Shown: positions 17,845 through 27,120, numbered from the stretch's first letter. The stretch: DNA of 64,000 nucleotides from Pyrococcus sp. NA2 (GCF_000211475.1 NC_015474.1:1426001-1490000); one strand, 5' to 3'. Translations and numbers: made by a program. The notes: a model not told the origin generated them from the letters alone.

Positions 17845-20800
17845 CAAGCTTCCCTCTCAACGGTGAATTCCTTCTTGGACTTCGTGTCCTTCAATGGCTC
17901 AATGTAATCAAGTACCTCATCATCTACCTCGATTCCCTCTGAGAACTCAAGAATTATGGTGTAATCGATGTCCTCCTCAATCTCTGAAACGGCTCTTGCC
18001 GCATCTTCCAGTTTCTGGGCGTCATTAGCCTCAACCTCACGTATCTTGAGATCAACCCTTTCTCCCTTGGCCACGAGGCTTACCTTGGCATCAACGTTAA
18101 GCAACGCGAGAATTCCAAGGACGTTGCCCATGTCGTCCGTGAGCTCACCTTTGCCCGCAATCTCCAGTCCCTTCCAGAGGTCTCCTTTCTCTGGCCATTC
18201 AACGATTATTTTTTTAGGACCTTTCGAGCCACGAGGTTTGGTAGGCCCAATAGGTCCCACAGGACCCATGTCTATTATGTATCTCCTTTTAATGTCCTCT
18301 GCAAGCTCTGAGGTAAGAATGATTGTCGAGTCTTCTATTGGCCCTCCAAAGCCGTTAAGCAATACCCTTCTTTCAGACTCTTCGAGCTCCTCTCCATTAA
18401 CTGCCCTTATGAACAGCCCCTCTTCTCCGTTCCAGACTTCCAACTTGGGGGACGTTCTGATTGCCTCTTTCAAATCTTCATCCCCATAGTTCGGGAGGCT
18501 CCGTGCAAGATCCCGGAACTTGCGGTAGCCGTCTGATAGGTGCTTCATTATCTTCTCTGCTATCACATCTGCCTTCTTCTGCTTGGCCTTCTCAATCAGC
18601 TCCTCGGCGTACTCCCTCTTGAGAACGAAATCTCCTTCCCTGACCTCGGATAGCTCCGTTCCCAGTTTTAAGTTCTCAAGAAGCTTTGCAGCGTTCGCTG
18701 TACTGATTTCCCCGACTTCAAGTGGAATTCCGTCGGACCACTTCAGATAGGCAAGTTTGCCCTCTTTTACAAGGTTCTTTATTCCCTCCTTCAAAAACGT
18801 GGCCGGAACGTACGGAAGTTTGGGTATTTTGGCGGGTTTATCGAGCAGTTCTTTGACTTTGATGTACACTTTGTTCCCCATGAGTTCTTCAACGTAAGCA
18901 AGCCCTACACTCTTCAGAACCTTGCCCTTGCTTACTAAGACTTCAAAGATTCTCTCAGAATACGGTTTCTTCTCAGCCTCTTCAGATACAATGGAACTTA
19001 TTGGAATTATGACGATCTCATTTCCTTTGTAGTATGCGGCGGAAGTGTACGTGGCAACCAGCATCTGAAGGGTCTTGGCTTCGTACTCCTTGGCAATCTC
19101 GGATAGCTCGTCCTTTATGTCCTTGCGCTCTTTTTTCAGGTTCTCAGCGGCGATTCTTTGTTTGACTGTCTCAGTGAGCTTTGGAACCATCTCAGGGTCA
19201 GGGAGCACTATCACAACGGCGTTCCTGTTAGGGGTCGTTATCTCTATCATCCTGCTGATTATCCTGTTGAACGTCTCCTGGACTATGATACTTTTCTCCT
19301 TACCTGCAAATTCCTCTTCCTGGGAGACCCGCTTGTATTCCTCAAGGACTTCTTCGTAATCAGTAAGGAATAGATGGAGGCTTCTTGGTTCAACGTTCTC
19401 CACTTTGTCCTCAAATATGTGTATTTTTAGGTAGTTCGTGCTCTTGAAGACCTTTGGTATGGTCTTTAATAGGCTCTTGCGAACCTCTGTGTCCTTTATG
19501 TCCTTTGCATGCCTGCGAACGAGCGCTCTCGGGTTAACCTCGGGCTTGAAGTAGTACTTGCCAGTCCCAGAGTGACGCCAGAGGTGAACCAAAACCTCGT
19601 TGTAGAGTTTTATAAGGTACTCCTCCACAGTTCCGGGTTTAAGGGAAGTGTCTGCAAGAACTCTAACGATGTCTTTGGGTGTTCCACCTGCCTTTTGGAC
19701 TTCTGGGTAGAGGGAATACAAGTAAACGGCAGTTGCTATTCTCGTGTGGGTTCCAAAGCGAGTACGACCCTCTTTCTTACGATCCTCCTCCTGGGCATGC
19801 GCATCTCCCTTATCGTTGGCAATGTCAACCTCAACGATTTCCTTGAAGTTGTTTCCAAAAGGCCGCGTGAGCTCATCCCTTATCGCGGCCTCAGAAAGGT
19901 CTATCTCACCTGCGGATATCATCAGGCTGGTATCAGGTAATTCATCCAAGTGGGCGAGGATGTTGACTATCGTTTTTGCCATTATCCTCATTATCGCCCT
20001 GGTCTTCTGAAAGTTCTCAAAGAGGGCCGCCCTCCCGAAGAACACTTCCTCGACGAGTTCTGGGTTGAATGGATACGACTCTGCAAGTTTGTCTATCTTA
20101 GTGGTGTCACTGTACGAACCATAGAGAACCGCCACTTCTTTGGCAACCCTGTTTGCGAAGTTTCTATCCACGTGTTCGACGAGACGTTTTTTGAGAATCT
20201 TAATGATGTCACCTTTTGATACCGGGGAAAGGCTCTTAGCACTCCTTTCAAGGATTTGAACGAGGCTACTAAGGAGTTCGGATGCCCTCTTGTACGCCTG
20301 AGATTGAGGAATCGTTATGACAACCAAGGGCGTTTTAAGGCCCGCAACAGCCACCATGAGTGAATGAAGAAACGCTTTGTTTCTGTCGGCCCTCTCGCTG
20401 GAAGCACCTATTTTCTCAAAATACACAACCAGCTCGTCCAAAAGGAAGAGAACCGGCTGTCCTACGCTTCTGATGACCTCCTTTATTGTTGGAACGTCCT
20501 TGGGGCCCTCTTTTAGTTCTTCGCTATCCAAGGCCTCACCAAGTATCTCCCACAAATCCTTGGAAGGGTCAATACTATGTCCGTCTATGGAGATTATCTT
20601 GGTTGTCGGAATCTCTGAAATCCCGACCTCTTGAAGGAGCTCTCTAATTTCTGGAACAGCTATGGCAACGTTCCGCTCGTTAAAAAGGTGATAGAGCGCT
20701 ATTAACGTGTGTGTCTTACCACCACCAAATGTTGTGTCTAGAGCTAATATTGCAGGGGCTCCTTCGAGACCACTAACACGAGAGACTGCGAACTTGATGA

Positions 20801-21023
20801 TGTTCTTTAGTTCTTGGGTAAAATATGTCGCTCTAAAGAACTTTCTTGGGTCTGTGTACACATCTGGAGCGTCTCCGCTCAGAAAGTTCGAGAACTCGAC
20901 TGCGAACAGAGATTCGTCAACGGCACTTGGCCCCTTTTCTTTCAGTCTTTCGAGATCGGGGGAGAACTTGAGTTTTCCATTCTTTATCGCATATTTTAGT
21001 GAAAGTGAGCTAACTCCCACCAT
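17844..21023 (-). CDS. DUF499-type ATPase of defence operon
   Basis: A 1059-residue P-loop ATPase. Walker A is TTFGGGKTHTL (about residues 97-107) and Walker B VLFLLDELVVYF (about 191-202), the pattern of DUF499 (BrxC/PglY-like large ATPases are analogous). A collagen-like Gly-Pro stretch (GPVGPIGPTKP...) occurs near residue 925, encoded at about 18210-18270, and separates a C-terminal 110-residue domain. DUF499 ATPases are repeatedly found with DUF1156 methylases and helicases in defence islands. ATG 21023 is chosen over an upstream frame start at 21050. The minus-strand A/T-rich element at about 21060-21075 could be the promoter. First gene of the five-gene operon. Confidence 0.88.
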   Translation of the reverse strand: MVGVSSLSLKYAIKNGKLKFSPDLERLKEKGPSAVDESLFAVEFSNFLSGDAPDVYTDPRKFFRATYFTQELKNIIKFAVSRVSGLEGAPAILALDTTFGGGKTHTLIALYHLFNERNVAIAVPEIRELLQEVGISEIPTTKIISIDGHSIDPSKDLWEILGEALDSEELKEGPKDVPTIKEVIRSVGQPVLFLLDELVVYFEKIGASSERADRNKAFLHSLMVAVAGLKTPLVVITIPQSQAYKRASELLSSLVQILERSAKSLSPVSKGDIIKILKKRLVEHVDRNFANRVAKEVAVLYGSYSDTTKIDKLAESYPFNPELVEEVFFGRAALFENFQKTRAIMRIMAKTIVNILAHLDELPDTSLMISAGEIDLSEAAIRDELTRPFGNNFKEIVEVDIANDKGDAHAQEEDRKKEGRTRFGTHTRIATAVYLYSLYPEVQKAGGTPKDIVRVLADTSLKPGTVEEYLIKLYNEVLVHLWRHSGTGKYYFKPEVNPRALVRRHAKDIKDTEVRKSLLKTIPKVFKSTNYLKIHIFEDKVENVEPRSLHLFLTDYEEVLEEYKRVSQEEEFAGKEKSIIVQETFNRIISRMIEITTPNRNAVVIVLPDPEMVPKLTETVKQRIAAENLKKERKDIKDELSEIAKEYEAKTLQMLVATYTSAAYYKGNEIVIIPISSIVSEEAEKKPYSERIFEVLVSKGKVLKSVGLAYVEELMGNKVYIKVKELLDKPAKIPKLPYVPATFLKEGIKNLVKEGKLAYLKWSDGIPLEVGEISTANAAKLLENLKLGTELSEVREGDFVLKREYAEELIEKAKQKKADVIAEKIMKHLSDGYRKFRDLARSLPNYGDEDLKEAIRTSPKLEVWNGEEGLFIRAVNGEELEESERRVLLNGFGGPIEDSTIILTSELAEDIKRRYIIDMGPVGPIGPTKPRGSKGPKKIIVEWPEKGDLWKGLEIAGKGELTDDMGNVLGILALLNVDAKVSLVAKGERVDLKIREVEANDAQKLEDAARAVSEIEEDIDYTIILEFSEGIEVDDEVLDYIEPLKDTKSKKEFTVEREA

Positions 21024-21380
21024 AGTTTGACACCCACTAGGATAACACACAACAGAGGTAATAAAATATCTTTCGAATTAACACCAGCGTTGTGGGTAAC
21101 ATAAGATGACAACTGGTACATAATAAGTCCCAAGGAATACTATCAAGCCCTTAATATTTCTGTTATCGAACCCTCTGAATTTCCTAACAACAAATTAGTA
21201 ACCCCGGCGTTACGTTCTTTCAAGGTTTTCAAGAGAAAATGGGCATGCCATAGTCAAAGATAAGCTAAAAATTTCGAGTGTTTTTTTACCTTGGAACTTT
21301 GAGATAGACAAATTTTCTCCATTTTATGGATATTGTGCTAAATGAAACTTTTAAATGTTTAAAGCTCCGTAAGATGGCTT
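21024..21380. other. Intergenic region, defence operon promoter side
   Basis: No gene is supported here. The minus-strand GATATTTTATT (about 21064-21074) is the best TATA-like element for the DUF499 operon, 45-50 nt from its start. A T7 tract at about 21281-21287 and other A/T-rich stretches lie between the two operons. A short open frame on the minus strand (21286-21525) overlaps the ATPase gene out of frame and is not supported. Confidence 0.4.
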
Positions 21381-22787
21381 TCACAGCATCAGTAAAAAGA
21401 GCTCCCTTGGTACAAACCATACATTGCCTTTCTTTTTCAAAGGCCCATTGTAGACCACCACACCACAGGTTAACCCCGTTTTCTTCATAGTCTTTGTAAC
21501 CTGACGGAGACCCTTCCTTCCCCAACCAACCTCAATTACAATCCCTGTGGAGTGTCCTTTCAGTATAAAATCTGCACCTCCCTTTTGAGCATCATAGTGA
21601 AGCCCCAACTTCTTCCCCTTAGCGAGCAAGTAAAGATAAAGCGCCACAGCATCCTCAAGAAGCATGCCAAGCGTTTTTGAATCTCTTTCAAACAGCCCAA
21701 ACTCGTAAAGCACTGCACTCCTAAGCATTGGTGCCAAAAACTTATACTTTGGAGTCTTTCGAGCAACCTTGCCTAAAGAACCGTAAGCCCTTATTGGGAA
21801 GAGAACCTCAAGATCCTCGAGCTTCTCAATCAGCTTTTCCACCGTTCCCTTAGCAAGTCCCAGAGTTGAGCTCAAGTCATCATATGCTAAGCTCTCACCG
21901 GAAGCAAGAAGAAGTAATAGGCCAAGAGCCTTTTCTCGTGTCGTCTCAGAGAATCCTTCGTGCGCTAGATCAACTTCGACAATCTTTCTCAGTATTTCAC
22001 AAGCATCTTCAAGCGGATTCTTTGAAGTGAGGTAAATGGGTAATGAGCCTTGAATGAGGTAATCCTCAACGTCCTTTTCAGTGAACCTCAGTAAGACTCC
22101 ATCAAGCTTATCTTCGACTCTGGAGAAATCACAATTGAGAAATGCATGTTTTAAAGTTGCACTAAATTCTTCAGGTATTTGAAGGCCACGCTTAAGGAGT
22201 AAATACTCGGTGAAGGTAAGAGGCAGCACTCTAAGCCTTTTGGCTCTCCTCATCAAGTCAGGATCAAGCTTGAGGGGGAGTGAAGAGGATCCAGTAACTA
22301 TAATCATAAGATTGCTTGCGGAATCATGAAGGTCTTTCACTGTGATGCCAAAGTTCTCATCATAATGAGCTTCATCAATGAAGAAGAAGGTAGGCTGGCT
22401 AAACTCTTCAATTCTTTCACCGAGAAGACGTTCATAAGCTTGAACAAAGTCGTTTAGACCAATTCCTAGTGGACGAAGTTTGTCGAGGGAAACGTAAACA
22501 AGTCTTTCCCTTGGGATTTGAGGAAGAAGTTTGAAGTATATCTGAGCAAGCATGGTAGTTTTTCCGACACCACGGAGATCATATAGGACGAGGAGTTTGT
22601 TCTCCCACGTCCTGAGGAATGATTCAACCTCCTCTTTAAGCTTTGCGAGAGGTTTCCTTTCAGGTCGTTTTTCTCCAATTGGGGTAAAAACGTACTTTCT
22701 AAGCCTCGCCTCAGCTGTATCAATTGTCCTCCTCACGATGCTTTCAACAAGTTTTTCCTCTACAACTCTCACCTTAGTGTAGTTCAT
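21381..22787 (-). CDS. AAA ATPase with DUF4143-type C-terminal nuclease-like domain
   Basis: A 468-residue protein: Walker A DLRGVGKTT (about residues 69-77), Walker B TFFFIDEAHYD (about 133-143), sensor VTGSSSLPL, a winged-helix-like middle part, and a C-terminal GGADFILKG...VIEVGWG, like the nuclease-fold end of DUF4143 proteins. Archaea hold many such AAA_14/DUF4143 genes; their role is unclear (often mobile or defence-linked). The minus-strand TATA box GATATAAAAC is about 25 nt before the ATG, so the mRNA is nearly leaderless. It is transcribed alone and lies upstream of the defence operon in the same direction. Confidence 0.85.
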   Translation of the reverse strand: MNYTKVRVVEEKLVESIVRRTIDTAEARLRKYVFTPIGEKRPERKPLAKLKEEVESFLRTWENKLLVLYDLRGVGKTTMLAQIYFKLLPQIPRERLVYVSLDKLRPLGIGLNDFVQAYERLLGERIEEFSQPTFFFIDEAHYDENFGITVKDLHDSASNLMIIVTGSSSLPLKLDPDLMRRAKRLRVLPLTFTEYLLLKRGLQIPEEFSATLKHAFLNCDFSRVEDKLDGVLLRFTEKDVEDYLIQGSLPIYLTSKNPLEDACEILRKIVEVDLAHEGFSETTREKALGLLLLLASGESLAYDDLSSTLGLAKGTVEKLIEKLEDLEVLFPIRAYGSLGKVARKTPKYKFLAPMLRSAVLYEFGLFERDSKTLGMLLEDAVALYLYLLAKGKKLGLHYDAQKGGADFILKGHSTGIVIEVGWGRKGLRQVTKTMKKTGLTCGVVVYNGPLKKKGNVWFVPRELFLLML

Positions 22788-22805
22788 TGCAATAGGATAA
22801 AAACC

Positions 22806-22822
22806 TACTGTTTTATATCATC
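22806..22822 (-). promoter_or_regulatory. TATA box of the DUF4143-type ATPase gene
   Basis: The minus-strand sequence GATGATATAAAACAG is a strong archaeal TATA box centred about 27 nt upstream of ATG 22787, leaving almost no leader. It overlaps the 3' part of the adjoining gene remnant. Confidence 0.6.
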
Positions 22823-22842
22823 TAGTTGATATTAAATGCGAA

Positions 22843-23126
22843 TCAATTACGAAGTTCAGTTTCTATTTTCCTAGCAAACTTAGCCAACGGTGGAATTAGA
22901 CATGCTGAGAGTTTTATCTTTTCTTCTTCTCGTAATAACTTAACAATGCTAATGTCGTCTTCGATTGAAAGAGATCATTCACGGGTTTTGTTCCGCCAAC
23001 GGTGTCAGCACCATCATAACCAGTTTTTGAGTAGAATGGTGCCTTGAACTCGAAAGTGTGAGATTGCAACATAGTTTTATTGCATCTGTGCTCATGATTA
23101 GGCCATGTGTAAGATGTCATGATCAA
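22843..23126 (-). pseudogene. Frameshifted gene remnant of unknown function
   Basis: Two adjoining minus-strand frames look like one broken protein. The first (from ATG 23126) contains TFEFKAPFYSKTGYDGADT and GGTKPVNDLFQ; shifting one base near 22965 continues as SIEDDISIVKLLREEEKIKL and LIPPLAKFARKIETELRN before a stop at 22843. The second part has normal protein-like composition with an amphipathic helix, whereas the unshifted frame degenerates into Lys runs. I do not recognise the family. It lies between the DUF4143 ATPase and the unknown three-gene module and may have been part of the latter. Confidence 0.4.
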
Positions 23127-23169
23127 AACCTTAAGAGAGCTATGTAATTCACTCCACAGTTTTTGAGAT

Positions 23170-25386
23170 TCAAATTTTTTCTCTGAGTTCTTTTGTCTCT
23201 TTTAGGGCTTCTCTTACCTTTTTTGCGAAGGTTTCGAGGTTAAGTAGCTTCCAGCCTTTATCATACACAAGAACTTTAAATTTAATTGGAGCCTCACCGT
23301 AAAGGAGTTCGAAGAGTTTTTGACGATGTTTCAATTCTTCATAGTGAATTAGGGCCGAGACTGGTCGTAGTACAATCCAAAGTTCATGGCCATTCAAGAT
23401 TAGCTGGCCACCTTGTGAATACTTGCTTATCGTTTTGTCAATCTTTTTAAGTGGATCTTCAGTGCCAATGAGAGTCTCAATCTCAATGTAAACCTTCTCT
23501 TCATTTCCCTCATAAATTATGTCTGGAATGACTTCCCTCTCGCCGACCTTTATTGGAGACTCAATTCTTATTTTCCCATCTTTCATGAGATCTACAATAA
23601 ACTTGTAGAATTCTTCTCCAACAGGTAGCTCGTCAAGTTTTTTGAGTTCTAAATCAACGAGGTATGAGAAGACAGCAACTTTGAGCGGATACTGGTGAGC
23701 TTCTCTGAACGAGTGCTCTTGAGTCTCATCAATGCCTCTCGGCACAAAGAATGACAATGTTTTTACGATCCCCTTAAGTAGCTCCCCATATTTTTCAAGA
23801 GCTTTTAAGAAGTCGTCAGAATGTAGCCCAAGAAGTGCATAAGTAAGGGCGTCATACCTCTTAAGAACCTTTGATTGGGGAATCTCTGGGAGCATTGTAA
23901 TTTTTGCAACTCCTTCGATGTTATTTAATAAGTCTTCAATCTCTTGAATTTTATCATTCTCGACAACAATTAGGAAGAAGCCAAGCCCTTGTAAATAAGC
24001 TGTCTTGAGTCTTCCTCTAATCTTTTCAAAGAACGATTTAATTTTTGAAGTTTCAACTTTCCTTCCGTCGAGAATTTCAATCTTTCCCCAGGGCTTAAAA
24101 GTTACCATCAAGTAAATTTCCCTGGTGGAGTCAACGTTTTTTGCTTCTTCAACATACTCTCTAAAATCTCTAAGTGTTGGACTTGGCTTTTCGCCCTTAA
24201 TCTCCTTGTAAAGTTCTGATAAAAGATACGCTATTGGATAGTGCCATTTCCCCATATCCTGTCCTAAAAGCACAAAGATTGGTTTATCAAACGCTTCGCT
24301 TGCCCCCTTCGGTAAGTAGCCCTTTATATTCAAAAGTTCTGATAAGAGGTCTTCACCTTCCATTCTTTCAACCTCCGCACTAACAAACTTTTCAACAGTA
24401 TTTGGTAGCTCAACGACAATAAATTCCCTCTCAAAACTTGGCATCTGAATCTCTATCTCATCTAGTGGCTTAGCCTTTGGAAGTGGCAATTCTTTTTTCT
24501 CTGGAATCTTCCTTGTGAACATTAAATGAACGTAAAGTTGAGGGGATAACTTAAGTCGAGGAATTTGAAGGAAATTTTCCGCAGAAGGCAAGCCAGTGGT
24601 TAATAAAAGCTTGATTTTCTGTTCTTTAATCCTGATAGTTGGATAGCCTTTGCTCCCTTCGGCTGATGGGATTCCTGTAGTTACCAATAACTTTTGCAAG
24701 ATAGTTTTGCTTGCGTAAATTCTTGGAAATGCCTCACTTTCTTTACAAAGGGGCAACGAGACGTTGAGCGAAATTTTTTGAATTTCATCAATCGTCAATG
24801 TTCGGAGTGGTAAAACAAGAATCCCTTCGCTTATAACTGTAAATTTTGTCTTAACATCTGGAATTTTAACCTTTGTGGGAGAGGCTCTCAGATTAGGATA
24901 AACAATACTTTCAGCCTTGGGTTTCTCAAAAGGAACTGTAACTTCTGGTGTAATGGTGTGAAACTTGTTAAAAACTTTCATTCTCGGAAATTCAAAGCGA
25001 TATAGCTTTGAGGAAGGAGTTTTAAGAGCAAGGAATGTCTGAGCATTTGAAATTTTTAAGAGGCTGGCTTTTGGCGTAGAAAGTCTGATTGGGTATCTCT
25101 CGAATTTGGTGTTTGAAGTTATAACTGGAACTTGGGTTTCCTTTAAAACTGATAAAAATGGGGTAGGAGGAAACCTACGCTTAGGAAGTTCTCTAACAAA
25201 GCTTAGAGAGGGCGTCGATTTTGGAATTATTTTGAGTCCTGGAAATGTTAATCTTTTAGCTGTTTTAATCTTTAGAGATGTTCTCCGCTGGCCTCGTCTT
25301 CCTTGCTTTCTTGGTTTGCGGATATCATCTTCCTCCAAATATTCGAGAGGTATTTGTTTTTGTTCAGTTATCTGTTTTGCTCTCAT
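23170..25386 (-). CDS. Large unknown protein with restriction-nuclease-like C-terminus, 738 aa
   Basis: No named family recognised. The N-terminal 40 residues are strongly basic. Residues 45-320 consist of many short strand-like segments rich in Pro/Lys/Ser/Thr, with a clear internal repeat: LLVTTGIPSAE (about 233-243) and LLLTTGLPSAE (about 260-270). The remaining part is globular. Near residue 625 there is PDIIYEG...VYIEIETLIG, resembling the D...ExE/K core of PD-(D/E)xK nucleases, followed by a helix with regularly spaced Lys. ATG 25386 has AGGTGAG upstream (frame extends to GTG 25398) and overlaps the preceding gene by 23 nt. Function may be nucleic-acid cleavage in defence or a mobile element, which is inference. 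Confidence 0.65.
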   Translation of the reverse strand: MRAKQITEQKQIPLEYLEEDDIRKPRKQGRRGQRRTSLKIKTAKRLTFPGLKIIPKSTPSLSFVRELPKRRFPPTPFLSVLKETQVPVITSNTKFERYPIRLSTPKASLLKISNAQTFLALKTPSSKLYRFEFPRMKVFNKFHTITPEVTVPFEKPKAESIVYPNLRASPTKVKIPDVKTKFTVISEGILVLPLRTLTIDEIQKISLNVSLPLCKESEAFPRIYASKTILQKLLVTTGIPSAEGSKGYPTIRIKEQKIKLLLTTGLPSAENFLQIPRLKLSPQLYVHLMFTRKIPEKKELPLPKAKPLDEIEIQMPSFEREFIVVELPNTVEKFVSAEVERMEGEDLLSELLNIKGYLPKGASEAFDKPIFVLLGQDMGKWHYPIAYLLSELYKEIKGEKPSPTLRDFREYVEEAKNVDSTREIYLMVTFKPWGKIEILDGRKVETSKIKSFFEKIRGRLKTAYLQGLGFFLIVVENDKIQEIEDLLNNIEGVAKITMLPEIPQSKVLKRYDALTYALLGLHSDDFLKALEKYGELLKGIVKTLSFFVPRGIDETQEHSFREAHQYPLKVAVFSYLVDLELKKLDELPVGEEFYKFIVDLMKDGKIRIESPIKVGEREVIPDIIYEGNEEKVYIEIETLIGTEDPLKKIDKTISKYSQGGQLILNGHELWIVLRPVSALIHYEELKHRQKLFELLYGEAPIKFKVLVYDKGWKLLNLETFAKKVREALKETKELREKI

Positions 25387-26821
25387 CTTCAAGCTCACCT
25401 AAAGCTTTTATAAGCTCCAAATAAGAATCCTTGCCGTCACCATATCTACTTTCACACCGTGTTGGGCGGGTTGCAAGAAACTCAAAAGTTAGGGTTCTCG
25501 GTATGTCCCACTCTCTGAGATACCAGCGGTCATAACTTACTTTTGCTTGAAGATAGTTTGTTGCAAACAATGGGAAAAGCTCCTCTAGGAGTATAACAAT
25601 TGGATATGCCGTTTTAAGTGAAGGAGAGTAGTTGTAAAGATAATTGCTTAGTCTCCTTACATGATCTTCATAATAATTCCCCAACCATTGGGGTTCAGGA
25701 GGATACCTACTTCCGTGTAATAAGTCAATTCCAGTAACATCCTTGAAGTTAGGAAGATCAGATTTTACAAGGAGGATTGCATAGTTTTTATTCTCGCATA
25801 CTTCCTTAATCCATTTTCTATGAGAATCTCCTCCAAGGAATACTCTTAGCTCCTCTGGGGGAGTCCATTTGCCGGATTTCGTAAGTTCAATCAGCGAGTT
25901 AAACCTTTGTGCCCATAATTCTTTAAACTTCTCATTGACTTCCGGATAAATCCTTCTTATGAGCTTGTGCATTATTCCATTTTCTCCAAAAAGATCTAAT
26001 ATTTGACTAGCTTTTGAAGTATTAGAACTATCATACTGACTTAAGATCCAGAATAACTCGCTTACACTTTCTTCATTTATAGTTTCTGCACTCTTTGAGT
26101 TGAGTTCATTGTCATAAATATTAGCTTCCAAAAGCTCTGCTAAGTTCTTTACACCCTTAACATCACATCCAAGGAAGTCCATAAGTAACCCGAGAGTGGT
26201 AACGTTGAAATAGCGAATAAATAGGACATAGGGATTTGTAGGCTCAAGCATGTTTGCCCCAAAGTTCAAGAATTCACTAAGCTTTTCAACGAGTTTTGGA
26301 TTTTCTGGATCAACCCACTCTATGAAATCTTCTTTAGGGACCTCGAGACTTTCGGAAACTCTAAGTTGTTGCTTGAAATGATTGATTATCCACTCAAGCT
26401 CTTGAAGCAGAACATTTTCGAACTTATCCTCTTCAATACCCAAAACTTTTGGGCCTACTAAAATTCTGATGCCATCTCCTCTTCTTTCGTAAAACATAAC
26501 ACTCTCTTCATAACTCTTTGCTCCCGCTGCTTTCACGCCAAAAAGCTTAAACATCATTCTCGCAAATGCATTCTCATCTTTCCCTCCGCCTGCAACAATG
26601 AGTCTTGCTGGATTCCTTAGTTCCTCTGGAAGGAGGGAAATCTTTCTGTTGTTAAATGTCTTTTTAAGCCATTTGTGGAACTCCTGGAACTCCTTGAGCA
26701 TTACATAAAGCTTTTCTAAACTTTTAAGGAAAGGTCTCCAACTTTCTTTTTTCCAAATTTCGTTTTCTTTTGCCCAAGTCTGCAAGTCAACGTTTTCAAC
26801 TCTATCTACTGTATTCCCCAT
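25364..26821 (-). CDS. Unknown protein of three-gene module, 485 aa
   Basis: No recognised domain. The protein is mostly helical and acidic; LIVAGGGKDENAFARMMFKLFGV (about residues 72-94) has a Gly-rich turn but is not a Walker A; RRGDGIRILVGPKVLG follows. The C-terminal part has LRVFLGGDSHRKWIKEVCENKNYAILLVK and a Trp/Tyr-rich segment (VSYDRWYLREWDIPRTLTFEFLATRPTR). ATG 26821 has GAGAGGTGGGG before it. It overlaps the 67-residue gene upstream by 20 nt and the 738-residue gene downstream by 23 nt, so the three are one translational unit and probably one complex. Confidence 0.7.
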   Translation of the reverse strand: MGNTVDRVENVDLQTWAKENEIWKKESWRPFLKSLEKLYVMLKEFQEFHKWLKKTFNNRKISLLPEELRNPARLIVAGGGKDENAFARMMFKLFGVKAAGAKSYEESVMFYERRGDGIRILVGPKVLGIEEDKFENVLLQELEWIINHFKQQLRVSESLEVPKEDFIEWVDPENPKLVEKLSEFLNFGANMLEPTNPYVLFIRYFNVTTLGLLMDFLGCDVKGVKNLAELLEANIYDNELNSKSAETINEESVSELFWILSQYDSSNTSKASQILDLFGENGIMHKLIRRIYPEVNEKFKELWAQRFNSLIELTKSGKWTPPEELRVFLGGDSHRKWIKEVCENKNYAILLVKSDLPNFKDVTGIDLLHGSRYPPEPQWLGNYYEDHVRRLSNYLYNYSPSLKTAYPIVILLEELFPLFATNYLQAKVSYDRWYLREWDIPRTLTFEFLATRPTRCESRYGDGKDSYLELIKALGELEDESKTDN

Positions 26822-27005
26822 ATTTCCCCACCTCTCCGAGGAGTTTTACCAATAAATCCACGATGATTGAATAACAGTCACACATTATCGGAATGTCACA
26901 TTGATGTACCTTTTTCATAAACTTATTAATCTCCAGATCACTTTGGAGGGCTACTTTCTTTCCACTCTTCTCCATGATCCGCTTCGGGGCTATTAAAAAG
27001 GTCAT
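26802..27005 (-). CDS. Small Cys-containing protein, 67 aa, first gene of unknown module
   Basis: A short ORF with GGTGG six bases upstream of its ATG and a 20-nt overlap with the following gene, which supports translation. It holds the motif HQCDIPIMCDCYSIIVDLLVKLLGEVG: three cysteines that could bind a metal, followed by an amphipathic helix. The N-terminal 30 residues are basic. A strong minus-strand TATA box (ATTTATAAAA, 27121-27130) lies about 120 nt upstream, leaving an unusually long leader for this genome. Confidence 0.5.
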   Translation of the reverse strand: MTFLIAPKRIMEKSGKKVALQSDLEINKFMKKVHQCDIPIMCDCYSIIVDLLVKLLGEVGKYGEYSR

Positions 27006-27120
27006 GTCAAGCCACCAACGAAATTCATAACGTCCAAGAGTTTTAAGTCTCTTACGGTGATGAATAATGACATTCTCAGAATAAGCAGAGAAAAGTTAAG
27101 TTTAGATCTCTGAGATGTTA

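Noticed and set aside
21286-21525. 79-codon minus-strand frame overlapping the DUF4143 ATPase end
   Set aside because: It is an out-of-frame shadow of the ATPase gene.
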